64,000 bases of DNA, taken from Annulohypoxylon bovei var. microspora (Eukaryota > Ascomycota > Sordariomycetes > Xylariales > Hypoxylaceae). The translations under genes were made by a program, and so were the position numbers. The notes beneath the pieces are model-generated. The model was not told the origin of the DNA. It did no database searches and saw only the letters and a list, made by a program, of their open reading frames with translations. Positions 1 through 12,778 of the stretch are shown here, in pieces; within the stretch, counting starts at the first letter, position 1; each line of letters starts with the position of its first letter. The DNA lies in the NCBI GenBank assembly GCA_022836615.1, contig MU405367.1, positions 1 through 64,000 of the forward strand, in the 5' to 3' direction.

Positions 1-84
1 AGGTCCCTGACCTGACCTGTTGAAGATCAGGTCCCTGACCTGACCTGTTGAAGATCAGGTCCCTGACCTGACCTGTTGAAGATG
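1..84. repeat. 28-bp tandem repeat, three copies, at window edge
   Basis: Three consecutive copies of a 28-bp unit (starts AGGTCCCTGACC, ends TTGAAGAT[C/G]) fill the first 84 bases. The first two copies are identical and the third differs only at its last base. The array probably continues to the left of the window. Each unit contains a shorter internal CCTGACCTGACCTG repetition. No gene is associated with it. Confidence 0.9.
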
Positions 85-1311
85 GATAAAATCGATCTTT
101 GGTAGATAATATATTATATCATCAAAATGTTTTACCTTAATTAGCTAAAAACCCTGCTGACTCATCAAACCCACTCTTATTCCTTAAATAATTGGTTTAA
201 TTGGTTCAAAATCACGTGCCCCACTTTTCCCACCTAGGTAATTTTCCTTACCTAAATAATTTTTCTTTCCTATCTCAATATGTAAGACTAACCCCAATTC
301 GGCAACCCTTTTTTTTTAATAACTTCGACACAATAACCCTCCTAAAACTCGGGCATACATACAATGCCTGAGTGCCTGCCATATCGCCCATGCTACATAG
401 ATTAGACTGCGCCTCATCAAGTTGATTGAGCCAACATATTTCCGAGCCTGCGAGGCAGAGCAGAGGGCAAAGTGCTAGGCTACATACCGACCTAGGTACA
501 ATTCGACCCTGAAAATCCTTGTATTCCCAAAACGTAATAGGAACTCGGGAATTGCTAAAAATCCATCTCGCTCTCGCAACTTCATACTCGGAATATAAAA
601 CAATCTAGAAGCGCGGATGCATTTTACACGTAGAAAGAATATGTTGAAAATATGAATATATGACATGAGATTCATTTAAATACCCGGCTCCTAATATACA
701 AGCCAATATCCACCTAGAATCCTAGATAGTCCCTGGTGGCAAAGAGTTACGTCTCAGCGTAGTTCACTATATTCTTTCTATTCCATCTACGGGCGCTCTG
801 CAAGATGAGACGACACCGGAACTTCATCCCGAGCTACTTAGGTCTGTAGTCTTATAGCAAACATCTCGTCGACAAACCCTAAGACTTCGGACCAAAAGGG
901 ACGTCTGCTCGCAGAAAACCCAATCCGCTTTGCGACGCCCTTCATCCTTCCGAATAAAACGCCAGACGGTCGTCCTCGAGCGTGTCATGATAATGAACCT
1001 CAAACTCCGCTCTAGACTCCGGCCCTCGACAATAGTCATTTCCGTCCATAGTGCCGTTAAACTCCTCTCAAAAAAACATCCGGGGTCATCCAAATCAAAT
1101 AACAATGACAATTTGTAATCGTAGTAGATCTCCGGACGTATCCGTATTCTGTAGAATGGAAGCTCTGCAGCACACTACCCGGAGTATTTCCCTGTTTCCT
1201 ATATCGTCGATCCACGGCCAATACAAACATTACACAACATCTATGTGACGAAGAAATGCAAAATGCAAACTCATCTCAGGTCATAGGCGGATAGGGTTGC
1301 ACATAAACTCG
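85..1311. other. Intergenic, no supported gene
   Basis: AT-rich spacer downstream of ATG13. Short overlapping ORFs on both strands at 824-1248 show no recognisable family and no consistent splice structure. The palindromic ACCTAGGT word, frequent in spacers of this window, occurs near 232 and 490. Confidence 0.6.
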
Positions 1312-4234
1312 TTACCAACGACGGCTCCTGTGACTGGTCTCATACCCTCCCCTGTCGCCGGCGGATCCCATGCTTCCGCCACCTCTGGCTTCCTCGAGGC
1401 TGCGGCGAGATTGTTCACGAGTAATTTCCGACATGTCGAATAGAAGCGGCTCATCGTCGGGTTCATCTGCGGCAGCACCCGTCACGCCTAGACCTGTAGC
1501 GCCCCCACGTGAATAACCCCTGCCGAACCTGCCGCTAGAACCCACCAGACTACCACTTCCTGAATGAGGAGGCGTGATGCCTCGGCCGGCACTGCTGCCG
1601 TAACGTCTGCTGTAAGGCGAGCTCGAGAATCCAGAGTAGAGACCGCCAGGAGGTCGGACTTCGCGCTCAGCAGACTCTGATTCTTGCCCAAGCATATCCG
1701 GAGGACTAGTTGCCCTAATGTTCGCAGGAGATTGAAGACCTGGCGTATCCACCGCACTATCTGCTTCAGCATCGCCTAGGCCTAACAGGACGCTAAGACT
1801 GGGAGGTTCACGGTCTTCCGCACCAAGACTAATGCTGCGATGAGCATCAACGTCGTCGTCGTCAACCAGTGCGCGATTCTGGTGAGCGACGGAACTAGAT
1901 CGCCTAGCATGTGGATAAGGTCTTGGTGAAGTAGGGATGTCAATTGCAGTCGTCCCTTCATGGGTGGCTTGTGCGCTAACTGGCGGTTCTTCCGGAAGAC
2001 CTTCGACGTTGCGCGACCGTGACGCAACTCTTGTAGCAGGTGCATAATCGACACTCGAGTTCTCGCTTAAGCGAGATGGAATAGCCGGTGTATGCGGTGT
2101 ATGGGGCGACAACGGCTTTCCCGGGGACGACGATGTTGACATGCCTGGTACATTGGCTAGTTGTCGGCTGGAAGAGCTGGAAGAACGCTGTAGCTGCGTG
2201 GACGAGTTCATAGACTCGGTAAGCGCATTGTTCGACTCACGCATGAGGTGGAATTTTGAGAGCTGAGCCGCCGTCCTCTTAGTCGCCGACTCCCCCTTCT
2301 TAGCTGAATCGAAACTTGTTAATGTCTTCTTGCTTTCAATCATTTTTAAGAAATTCTGAATGCTTTCGTCATCGGTTTGGAAAGATCCAGAACTGCCACC
2401 AGCGCCAACCTCGTTCAACAGACCAGAGCCTGGCTGGACAACAGAAGACGATAAACTTTGCTTGCCACTGCTGTTTTGTTCATCATCTACTCTGCTGGTG
2501 CCACCAAGAGATGGTCGACTGCGCCGGTGCGTAAAACTGCTACTAAATCGATTGGAGGCAGATGGTCTTGGTGAACCAGCAACAGAATTATCTGCCGGGG
2601 CAGGGGGTGGCGCCCCGCGTAGAGAAGCTGGCATTCCAGCGGTCAGTGAGGAACGATTTCTCACGTGTGTATTAAAACTCGAAGGACGATTCAGGGACTG
2701 GGGTGATGGTGGAACATCAAGGTCCTGCGGTCGAGACGCAGGTGACGCCGATAGAGGGCCATGCTTAAAGGGTGACGAGATAGATGCACGCCTCGAGGTG
2801 TCTATCCCTCTGAGTGATGGTCGACGGGCCAGATTGGTAATTGAGAGGGAATACGGGGCAGCTTCAACGCTCGAAGGTCTAGAGTCAGGTGGTGAGCTGG
2901 TGTCCGAGCCCGGAGCCTTTACTGCCTTGAGTGCGGATATTGGACTTGTGCCAATCGGCCCTTCACCGTGAAACGTGGATAAACTACCGTATCGTTGCTG
3001 ATTTTCCGTGATGTCCTGCGCGTGCCGGTGATATGGGAGCGATCCCACTTCGGGGGCATAAGAATCGCGACGTCCATGACCGCGATAGGGCAACGATGGT
3101 TTGAACATGTCATCAGATATGGCCATACCGATGCGTGAGCTCAGCAAAGATTCGGTTTCAACCACTTGGAAATTGCAGTGGTTGCGGTAAGACACAGAAA
3201 CGTAGAATCGTCCCACAGGGACTTCGAGATCACCAAACACATAATCGGTGGAGACATCCCCTCTGCCGTCGAATAAGGGTATCCTCAGGGTGTCGGACCC
3301 ATACGTTGGAGAATCTCCTGAGAAGACCCGGCAGCGGATGGCTAAGGCCGGATGGCTAGCCTTTGTCTTAGAATTCCTGGCGAGTTTCCTGGCGGGCAAG
3401 ATGCCTGTCGTCGTGTATATAGATCGCATAAGGACAATTGCCTTCTTGTACACTGTAGGAAGCAGCAGACCAAAATCATCTAGTTGATCAGGGGGTTTGC
3501 CCTTTAGCTCAACGCGCCATCGTTCTAATACAAGGCGAGTAATTGGTTTCCCCTGGCGACCAGAGCTGCTGTCGCTAGACTGGTCAGAAGAGTTAAGAGC
3601 CTCGACAACATCCCATCTCTTCCCATTTTCATCCAGAATAACCAAGCTTTGGCCACCCTTTAATCGAGACGCATCAATGTAAGTTTCGATCACTAACGGA
3701 GGTGGGCGATTTTCAAATCCGCCGCATTGTTTCCATACGCGGAACTCTTCTCGGAAATCGTCGATATCGTCCGTGTCGAGTTGGAACTGCATATGATATT
3801 CTGTGAGACCAAGGAATTCGCTTCTTCTGGATTTAGACTTACCCATCTACTCGTTCTCCTCTCAAGGGACCTACCCACGAGAATCGGAGTTACCTGTATG
3901 CGTGTTTGTAATATTACGGTGCCCGCCTTCGAATAGATATTCTAGAGAAGAAACCACCTGTGAGCATTGATATTCATGGCAGCACGAATAGTAGAAAACT
4001 AACCTGGATAATCTGGTCTAATTTCTTAACGGAATCACGAGTAGGACCGCCATCTCCACGATTACCTCCGCCCACCCCTGTCGCCATCCTCTCCTGAGCT
4101 CTGGAGCCTGGTCTAGATGGTGGGCTAGAAACCGGACTTCCTGGATCTCTCTGATTATTTGTTCTTGTGGGATTTGTTTGTTGTGACAAGGCGGGGGAGG
4201 CTGTACGAGGCGGGGCGCGGGGAGTTTGATGCAT
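1312..4234 (-). CDS. ATG13: Autophagy-related protein 13 (HORMA-domain subunit of the Atg1 kinase complex)
   Basis: Exons on the minus strand: 4234-4004, 3941-3894, 3846-1312 (937 aa). The two introns are 62 and 47 nt with GT...AG ends and the reading phase is kept. Exon 1 is a Pro/Ser-rich leader ending KKLDQIIQ. The 16-residue exon 2 (NIYSKAGTVILQTRIQ) is the conserved start of the Atg13 HORMA fold. Exon 3 continues it through DTDDIDDFREE, LERWRVEL and LLPTVYKKAIVLMRS, roughly residues 70-330. The remaining 600 residues are a low-complexity Ser/Pro/Arg tail, typical of the family, where regulatory phosphorylation and binding of Atg1 and Atg17 occur. Known role: TOR-regulated scaffold that starts autophagosome formation in the cytosol. 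The start at 4234 is the first in-frame ATG. The second exon is the strongest support for the call. Confidence 0.93.
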
Positions 4235-6833
4235 GCTAAAGTCGTCGAGGACCAGGCTACGTGTAGCCTGGTAGATATGGCGAAAGCGAGGGCAGATGAA
4301 TTGTTGGTTTGTTGGTCAGACCGGACGATGCACAATCTCGGCGGTGTCGTATCTCGGGTAGATCGTGGCACAGATGGAGGGTGTCGACGATTATCGCTAG
4401 CAAGATGAGGCGTCTTACGAGTATCGACCTAGCTTAGATGGAAGTGGGAGTTCTGGTTCGATGCCACCGAACTTTGGCATCCATTGTTCGTGATGTTGAA
4501 TGTAGGGCAGGCAGACAACTAGGCATACACAGGGTTTATAGGAGGGAATGGAGGTCAAGAGAACCTGGCTGCGGAGCGGAGATCGCAAGGTGCTCTACTT
4601 AGACAGGCTGTCGAAACACGTAGGCAGACATACAGTAATAATACAGATAAAGAGTCGATTGTGGTGAAGTGTATTGTATGGATGGAGGGTACTGGTAGCC
4701 GGCAGAAGAACGTGGCGGGCGGCTCTGCTAACTGGATGCGGGTTGCTGCAGCAGGGTTTGTGATTTGTGGTTTGTAGTTTGTGTGATTTGGAGGAGCAGA
4801 GGAGCTAGCTAGGTAGGTGAGCTAGGCGATTTGTGCCATGTCGAAGGTGCCTAGGAGGATAGGTAGGTACAGGTAGGTAGGTATAGATAGGTAGGTAGTT
4901 AGGTAGTTAGGTAGGTATAGGAGGATATGGAATAATTGCGCTGATACGTTTATGGAAATGAATATGTCTAGTTTATGCTTAAGGCAGTGCGCTGTGTCCG
5001 TGTATGTCGATGCGGTTGGATGTAAAAGCAAATTGGGACGAATTTGGTTAGTTAATCGATCGGGTTATGCGTCAGTTGGTGTGTTAGTAAAGGTGCGAGG
5101 GTGCGAGGGTGTGAGTGTGCGAATGTTTTGCGATTAGTCGCAAAAGAAGGAATCGAATCTGAATGATAATAATGATGAAGGGGTCAAGGTCAAGTCTAGT
5201 GAGCGACTGTCAATGCTGGGGATAGTCAGACGGGATACTCCTCGTGATCTCTTCCAATCTTGTGGCCATCCGTCATCGGTCCGGACCGTTCTAGTTAAAG
5301 GATTGGTGGAGAGAGACAGAGAGCTCCAAAAGCGCTTCAGTTGGGATTTGGGAAGCCGACCGATGCAGTAGAAGAGATAGAAAAAAAAGATAGGACTAGC
5401 CGACGGTCGCTGATAAGACTAAAACAAAGTAAGCCAAGACAAGAACAATGAATTGTGATTGGCTGACTATGACGACTTTGTTAGCTGTTTTTGTACATAA
5501 TGTATTGAAAGTATGTAGTATAGACATGTACCTAGGACTGCTCAGGTGCAGGTGTGGCTTTGAGTTTAAACACCTGCACCTGCAGTCAATACATTACCTA
5601 GTACATTACAGTATACAAATATACATAAAATGTACCGTATGTAAGTTAACATAAGGTTTGGACGTTAAGGATTTGATACACTAATGAATCTAATAAAGAC
5701 TAATACAAATCTAATAATAAATAAGAAACAGGTAACTAACTTGGAATTCTTCTGTCTTTCATATTCCATCTTCCATCTTCCAATTGCAAAGTGTTTTGAG
5801 AAACCCAACCAATAGCCAGTTAATGTTCCGTTTAGTCAATTCTATTAATACGGTCCAATCCGATAATGTTAACTATTAGAAGACCAACAAATAAAGGAAA
5901 GATAAAAGACATTGATCGATGCACGCAAACCGTGGACGACGGAAGATTACAGCAGCAGCAACAGCAGCAGCATCTAGGTAATTGATTCAACCATTCAACC
6001 CTTTGAGTCTTACGTCTTACGCCTCCAGGTGCCTGGAAGGGTTCATTTATGGATTGCCATTTCTAGCTCATTATTAGCTGCAGGATATCACTGCAGCTAG
6101 GCAGGCCACAGGCACGGAGCCACGCATTTCGTGTTACAAACATCCCCACAGAGCCAGAAACAAAACTCACCCCCTGTTTCTACATATCTGCCTAGTATTA
6201 GCCATTGGTCTGCTGTATGTCGCAGGACTCAAGCCTCCTCCTATGGACTATCTTGATTGGCGAAGGCCAGCAATGACATCGTTCTGCTTCTTTAAAACCA
6301 AGCTAACATTCACCGAAAATTACCTGGCCTGGTTAAGTAAATTGATTTCTGAGACCGTGCCTTAGGATTACGTATACTATATATTATCTGCAGGTCTACT
6401 AACTATGCAGTAGGTACTATATTCACTTCGCTGGACAGTATGCTGGACAGGTCGCATTTACAATGGTTCATATGACCAGCTTGGCTCGGTCATACCACAC
6501 CTTCGATAAGGTGCTCCCAGGTGTGAGGGAGAGAGACTTGACTACATATTAGCCGTAGATTGTTCCTGCGTTAGGAAACTCTGGTTGCGTGCGACTCAAG
6601 TTATGTTGCAATTCCGACGGCTAACTCGGATTAAATACTATTGGTCCACTTCACCTGCTATAAGGGTCGCATATTGCAGCATGGAAGTGAGTACGACCAC
6701 TTCCTATATTGTTAGCTTCTGTCACCGAAAAATACGTGAGCTACTATCAACTAGCGATTCTCGAGGTGACGTGTCGATTATGTATAAATGGCATCTATAA
6801 CTACTCGCATATACGCCTGAGTTTGTTCTAGAC
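4235..6833. other. Long spacer / probable ATG13 5' leader, repeats only
   Basis: No coding gene is supported. 4800-4930 is a degenerate (TAGG/GTAGGTA)n tract. 5543-5582 holds a perfect 13-bp inverted repeat, listed separately. A short CAG/CAA run lies near 5950. The rest is unremarkable AT-rich spacer. Confidence 0.55.
5543..5582. repeat. Perfect 13-bp inverted repeat (hairpin)
   Basis: CAGGTGCAGGTGT at 5543-5555 and its exact reverse complement at 5570-5582 are separated by 14 nt. It lies about 1.3 kb upstream of the ATG13 start. It may be a hairpin or a bipartite protein site; no function can be read from sequence alone. Confidence 0.85.
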
Positions 6834-8477
6834 CTACTGGAAACTCGTCTCGAGTAAATGAGGTTTCCTATCGCTCAGCTCTAACAGCATCTCGCCGAAC
6901 AAGCCGTTGGCCCAAGAAAACCACTCTCGAGTCCATGTCGATGCATCGAACGTATCTATAGATTCATGAATCAACCCTAACCCGTCAGTCGATGAAACAA
7001 GCATCTGCAACCCCGCGACGATCTCGCTGTCGTCGTCCGAAGTCAAGAGTGAGGCGATGATTGACATGGGCCACGCCTTTCCGGGTCCAACATGTGGGCC
7101 GCCGGTACTGGGTAGAAGTTAGCATCATTCCTTCGAATCGTGGTCTCCTACAAAGCCGACATACCCATTCAACACAGGCCCGTGCATATAATACGGGTTC
7201 CACGTCGAGAGGACGAATTTGCGCGTGTTCTGATAGGTCTCGTCCGAGGCGTCCAGATAATCCAGAATTGGTGCGCTCAATAAACTCGGAACGTTGGCAT
7301 CGTCCATCAAGTTGCTCGACCCAAACCCATCGATCTCGTACGCATATATCTCGCCCAACACCGGGTGCTGCACTTTACCATACGTCTCAATCCCATCGCG
7401 TACGTTGGAGGCGAAGTCGCTCATGCGTTGTGCAAGCTCAGCATCGTGCGCCTTCATTATATTGGCGCATTTTCCAAGATAGCTGGAGAATTGCATGTTT
7501 GCCGGGATGAATAATTGGTAGATAGTTGAGTCGTCGGATGGGCGGAACGCGCTACGAACCAATCCGGTGCCGCCTTTTACGGGGTTACCGGCTCCTGTGT
7601 TCGAAAGCGTCTCTGTTGCGCTGGTGGCTTGTCGTTGGAAAGTGTACGGCGACTCGTTCACAGAGCCATCGTCGGCGTAAGTCCCGACGAGGAGGCCTTC
7701 AGCAACGTCGAGAATCGTCTGAACTGCACTAATCCATTGGAATTTACCAAAGAAGTCGGAGTCTTCGGTTTGGTCATAATAATCGTGCGATAGTTGCAAG
7801 AAAGCCGAAATTGAGTCGAGCTCGTACTTGCATTCGAAAACGAAGCTCGTGTTGTAAGGGGGTGTCACTTTATCGGTGTCCGCATACCCATTATCTACCG
7901 GCGGAAGCCCAGATTCTGTGGGTGCTTGGAATGCATTGCAGTATGGGTTGCGGAGAATATATCGCGATTGAAGATTGATCGCGCCGCGGAATAGAGATGC
8001 TAATGAGTCTGGACTGTCATCGGCCTTTACTAACGACTTATAGCTGCGCATCTGGTTCGCGCTGTCACGGAGCCACATGGCAACAATGTCCCCAGTCGTG
8101 ACGAAGGTGAGCTTGAGGGGTGTTAACATCACTTCGACATGTGCAGAAACGGATCACTGCACCTCTTCTGTCGAATCATTGGCCGCGTAACCTTTCCATG
8201 TTACTGTAGTATCCAATGTATTCGGAAATGCGTTCTCAAATAGCCGGAAAAGATCTGGGTCTTTGACTACTCCTTTCATGTCCTGAATAGTCGCCTCAAC
8301 GTCCGAAGAGTTGAATTTCCGACATGCTGCCACCGGCCTCTGGTAGGAGAGCTGATACTTCCCCGCCGAGAATGGTTCGTGGGTCGTCTTGGAATAGTCA
8401 TCGTAGTCGGGACATTGCGCCGAGACGGTATGAAAAATACCAGAAAAGAGACTAAATAACAGGAGCGGGTGAGGCAT
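6834..8477 (-). CDS. Secreted GH125 exo-alpha-1,6-mannosidase (DUF1237)
   Basis: Exons 8477-8163, 8111-7165 and 7107-6834 give 511 aa. Introns are 51 nt (donor GTGCAG, non-standard) and 57 nt (GTATGT, branch TGCTAAC); phases agree. Residues 1-20 form a signal peptide (MPHPLLLFSLFSGIFHTVSA). Family marks: TWKGY, then FVTTGDIVAMWLRDSANQ directly after intron 1, the YEIDGFGSSNL / DDANVPSLL block, STWNPYY, and TGGPHVGPGKAWPMS, which appears only once intron 2 is removed. GH125 enzymes release terminal alpha-1,6-linked mannose, here from extracellular mannan or N-glycans. Full length for the family, with no defects seen. The GH92 alpha-mannosidase at 20352 could act on the same polymers. Confidence 0.92.
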
Positions 8478-10073
8478 TGCACCTAACTCTGACGACCTTA
8501 GAGATAGTATCTACAAGAGCTAGGGAAGGGAAGGCATTAGATTCAAGACATAAAATCCAGGACTTCCAAGGTTGAAGGGGCGAGGCGCCCAGTAATATTT
8601 GAATTTACCAATATGATCTGCTCTTTGTTTGTCTTGGTCATGCTTTCTAGACCGGAGATCGACGCGCAGCTAGCCCTGTCACGCACGCAGCTCGCTGAGG
8701 GTTCCCGACTGGCCATGTTTATCACCCTTGCAGGAATTCTCGGGGCAAAGAGAGCATATGACGTTAATCTGGTCGGCCACCATTGCAGTGGTTCGAGGAA
8801 ATAAACAAGATTAGAGCCGAGATAGGTCAAGGAGAATGCGGGGAAAGCCTGGTTTGTTCGATGCGGATACAGCGGTGCATTCTCAAGGGAACACCGCAGC
8901 GGCGGTAACTCACTGTGATTTGATTCTTTGTCAAAAGGTACAATACAATACGTACATATGTAGGTAGTTATTAGGTAAATACACCCAGTCCTAGGCACTG
9001 TATTCTATTGGTGGGACCATGAACACGGGTTGGTCGAGTTCTGCATCTTCCGAAGCTCGAATCCTCCTTTGTTTGTGAGCTTCCTAATGAAGCTTTACCT
9101 GGGCACCAGTTAGTGCTTCCCCGCCCTTGAGGCTGACAGTATTCGGGGTAAAATGTTTGTGAACCATAATACTACGTAGTATTTAGGTAAACATGGGGTA
9201 TCAAGGATATTTGGAGCTTCAAGATTCCAAGGGCATGTTCTTAAAACACACCGACTTTTCCTACTACTTCATAATCACTTAACCATATATATATTAGAGA
9301 TCTAGTTCGGTTCGATTTCATGCGATGTGTAGAAAATTACGATCGTTTAAATTCCATTGGAAAGTCGTTTCATTTCTGAAAAGTCCGGGCAAGTTGTTTA
9401 CATGGATATGTTGGGGGCTGAAAGCCACCATGCGGAGAAACATATTTTGTTAAATTACATTCATTAAAATTTAATGCTTTGTTGCATATTTCTCATTATG
9501 CTTGGGGTTATGCTTTTACTACCTACTAAGTTAATACATTTCATAAATTTAATTTCGTCGAGTTGTTTCAATTCCAAATTTTGTCGACTTTCGACTCTTA
9601 CCGAACATCGACACAGTTCACTTATCATCAATAATAGTAGTCTCATTCAATATGTACGACCATAGGATTTGGAAAACTCGGGATCCCGTCCGCTCTCCCC
9701 TTGATAAACCAGATACCGCCGGATTAGTAGTTGGGTCGGTGACGACCAGCGAATCCCTGGTGTTGTACATTTTCACCTTTTGACTTGTTGCTGTCTTTTT
9801 CTATTGACACACACAGCAGGCTGGGCTTCGAGCGGGCGATTTACATCACCAGTTCCAAAGTTACGCGGAAACTATGGATTTTCAACAATGTTGTTCCTAT
9901 AATAGAGGTTTACAATTGTCAAAGTTAAATAAAAATTAACATCCCAACCTAGAAGCTATATACATATCCCTAGTTACCACCTATTCAAGAAGAACCCGAT
10001 GCGAAGTAAATTTTATCTATCAAGGACCGTCCTAAACCGAATTGCCCCGAAACCATGCGACGCTTTCCCGGCT
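8478..10073. other. Intergenic, no supported gene
   Basis: Spacer between the GH125 start and the GH75 stop. A 151-codon minus-strand ORF (8543-8998) and antiparallel ORFs at 9464-9665 have no motif, no signal peptide and no family resemblance. The stretch around 9240-9500 is AT-rich. Confidence 0.55.
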
Positions 10074-10956
10074 TTACTTGATGCGCTGGATGAGCTTGTC
10101 ACCAAGGCCCTGGATGCTGGACTCGAAGTCGTTGTAGTTCTTCGCATCCCACTTGGCGCCATTCTTACCGGGGACAGCGTCCTTGCCTGTGAAAGCAATG
10201 AACAGGACGTCGTTCTGGTCATGCCCGCTGTTTCCGTTGATCGACTTGCCGTAGCATGCGGTGGCAAGCGAAATCGATGCCTCTCCCACGACGGACTTCT
10301 CGCCGTCATCGCCATTCTCGTCACCCCAGACACCGTAGATCTAGGTGACATTAGTTAGCCAATCTCTATTTCTAAATATGCGAGATACGGTTCCTTACCA
10401 GCTTGTCGCCGCAGACTACGGCCATGATCGACAAGGGTTCAATACCGTGCTTCTGCGGGTCGAACGACGTGAAGCCCTTCTTGTCTCCAACGTTGCCGAA
10501 GACGACGTAAGGGTGAATGTTTGCGTCTAGGTCCCGGACACCCTTACCGTATCCCCTCACGGTATCGGCGAAAGACGTGATCGACTGAGTGTCGTCCGAC
10601 TTTCCACAACGGCCGTCATCGGCGGCGCTACCTTGCGTTCCGTCGCAGTCGATATCCATGTTGGCAAACTGGCCATTCTTCCCGGTAATGTAGATGACCT
10701 TGTCGTCTTGAAGGTGATCGCCACAGTAGCAGAAGGCTGGACATTTTTATTAGTTTCTTATTTAGGGATTCTCGAGAGATGTCAATTGCTCACAGTTGTC
10801 ATTGTTGTACTCGCTGTAGAATCCCGTCGCTAGGGCAGAGCTGCACTGGCCCTTGCTCTTGATGCTGTTGTAGAAGTTCTTCACGTTCGAGGGCACATCT
10901 CTCGCCAGAGATGCGCCGAGAAACATGGAAACTCCGAGAAGGCTTCTGAGAGACAT
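10074..10956 (-). CDS. Secreted fungal chitosanase, GH75
   Basis: Exons 10956-10794, 10736-10399 and 10340-10074 give 255 aa; introns are 57 and 58 nt. The chosen ATG (10956) gives a clean signal peptide (MSLRSLLGVSMFLGASLA). An in-frame ATG at 11001 would add a charged leader and spoil it. Family blocks: SFCYCGDHLQ, MDIDCDG, DPQKHGIEPLSIMAVVCGDKL and, across intron 2, IYGVWGDENGD...VVGEASISLATACYG. Asp174 and Glu187 are 13 residues apart, matching the catalytic Asp/Glu pair reported for the Fusarium solani GH75 enzyme (from memory). Endo-hydrolysis of chitosan outside the cell is expected. Intact. Confidence 0.94.
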
Positions 10957-12778
10957 TTTGCGATCTGAAAAGCGGGTAAGTTGCCTGAGAGGATTGTTCA
11001 AGTGTCTTGAGCGTTGAAGAGCTTGAGCTTGATGAAGATCTGGAAATGACCCAAGATCAACAGAGAAGCCTGGCTTTATTTGTATGAATTCTTCTAGTGG
11101 CTGCTTACCGGCGATCGATGTCCCTTTCTAGAAGGAGCTTCATCGTGCGTTGTCGTCTACAAGGTCATTGGCCTTATGCCAGTGTCTTAAGCCTTACTGG
11201 CCGTACCATAATCACCATTCAGAGGGATCGGCAGCTATTATTAGAAATGCCTCTTCCGGTTCCTTTTAGCGACGCAGGTGAGGCTGCGGCTGAGAGACAA
11301 TTCTCATATAATTAGGTTAAATGACCGGGGCGTATCACGTAAAAAGCAATCCCCAATTAGTCGCGTCTAGAATATTTGATGACAGTGACAGGTAGGTAGC
11401 ACGGGTAGTAGCTCAATTGTCTGACGGATCTGCCCAACGTCATCAATATTTGCCGGAGTCGTCTCAATGCTGCGCAAGACGTCGGTTTCTCTTAGAAGCT
11501 GATTCCCTATTCGGGAGCTGAAGTGGTAGTACGCTATCCTCTAATAGGCTACTTTTTCGAAATGCCTAGTTAGATTCATGTCAGCCCATTGGCTTGTTCG
11601 TATAGGTAACTTGAAGCGTCAGCAACTCTCCATACCCCTTAATCTTCACTTTGTGTCTTCCTTCCAAGCTAAAAGTTATACTACTAAATTTAAATAAAAT
11701 GGAAAATTTCATCAAATATATCAGGTAGTCAGCGTGTCCCTGAGCTTCCACCACCTCAAGTTTAATTAAATCCATTGTCGCCTTTACTAGAGAAACCTTG
11801 CTCTTAGTAGAGTCTTGTAACCAGCAACTAGGAGATCAACATATGTTTTAACCCTTTAGCAACTCTATATATTACTTAACTATAGGCTATTCTGGCTGCT
11901 AATTCATTGGATTGACATTATTAAGCCTCTTGGAGGTCGCAAAATCTTGTATAAGCTTAATCACCTAGGTACCTACTTAAAAAAACGTATATCATTCAAT
12001 GATTTTCACCATATTTTACTCCTACGAGAATACAATCAAGCAAAACGTGGTACGCCTTGAATTAAAGGGGATGGTAGTATATTGGAAGTGCTATTTATGA
12101 TTGCCCCTTCAACTACTCTAATCTAGGTAATTCATGTTTCACGAATAGGCTGTCACGATGCAAACCTAGCAGATGGAAAAACAACTATGTTGTTGCGCAA
12201 GGAGCTCTAACCCCTTGTGCCTACGAAGCGCGGTATACATAGGTACACAACGTGTCCTATGTCTGCTCTGTTCCAGGACTAGCCCTAATGGTCCCCTAGA
12301 GGCTGAACTCCTATCCTGCTGGGCCTCCAGACCAGACCTCAAGGCTATCCTGCAAAGGGAGCGAAGCATAGCAGGAAGAGAAGACCTCTGACATGGGGCA
12401 AAAGAGATGAAAAGGGAAGCTTGATTCTATTGAGCCCCAACTTAGTGAGCTAGCACTAAATCGTAACGACATTGTTGCGCAAGGATTTATAAACATATTT
12501 ATCTACGCAGGCAAGGGCCATGACTTCGATCAACTAGTTAGAGCTTGTGTAATCACAACAGCACACGTACACATGAATAAAATAAAGAAATGTGAGAATC
12601 TTGACGGTTATATCAGTTAGGTACACTTAGGAGCATGGCCCCCGGTGAGGAACTAACCCATGAAAATATATATAGTAAATGAATGACTAAAATGATAGGA
12701 TAGACTCTAACTCCCCAAGGCAACTTTTCAAAATAGCGAAATTCGGAAATCCTATTTCAGCCCTATTCTCCCCAGATC
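10957..12778. other. Intergenic, possible decayed repeat at 12190-12485
   Basis: No gene is supported. A 14-bp word, TTGTTGCGCAAGGA, occurs in direct orientation at 12190-12203 and 12472-12485. The DNA between is more GC-rich than its surroundings and holds short ORFs in both directions. This could be a worn solo-LTR or other repeat remnant, but no target-site duplication or complete ends are visible. ACCTAGGTACC lies at about 11963. Confidence 0.4.

Noticed and set aside
8543..8998. 151-codon minus-strand ORF upstream of GH125
   Set aside because: No domain, no signal peptide, no codon structure beyond chance.
12190..12485. Possible solo LTR bounded by TTGTTGCGCAAGGA repeats
   Set aside because: Only a 14-bp word repeats; no target duplication, no TG...CA ends in register, no polypurine tract. 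Kept only as a note.
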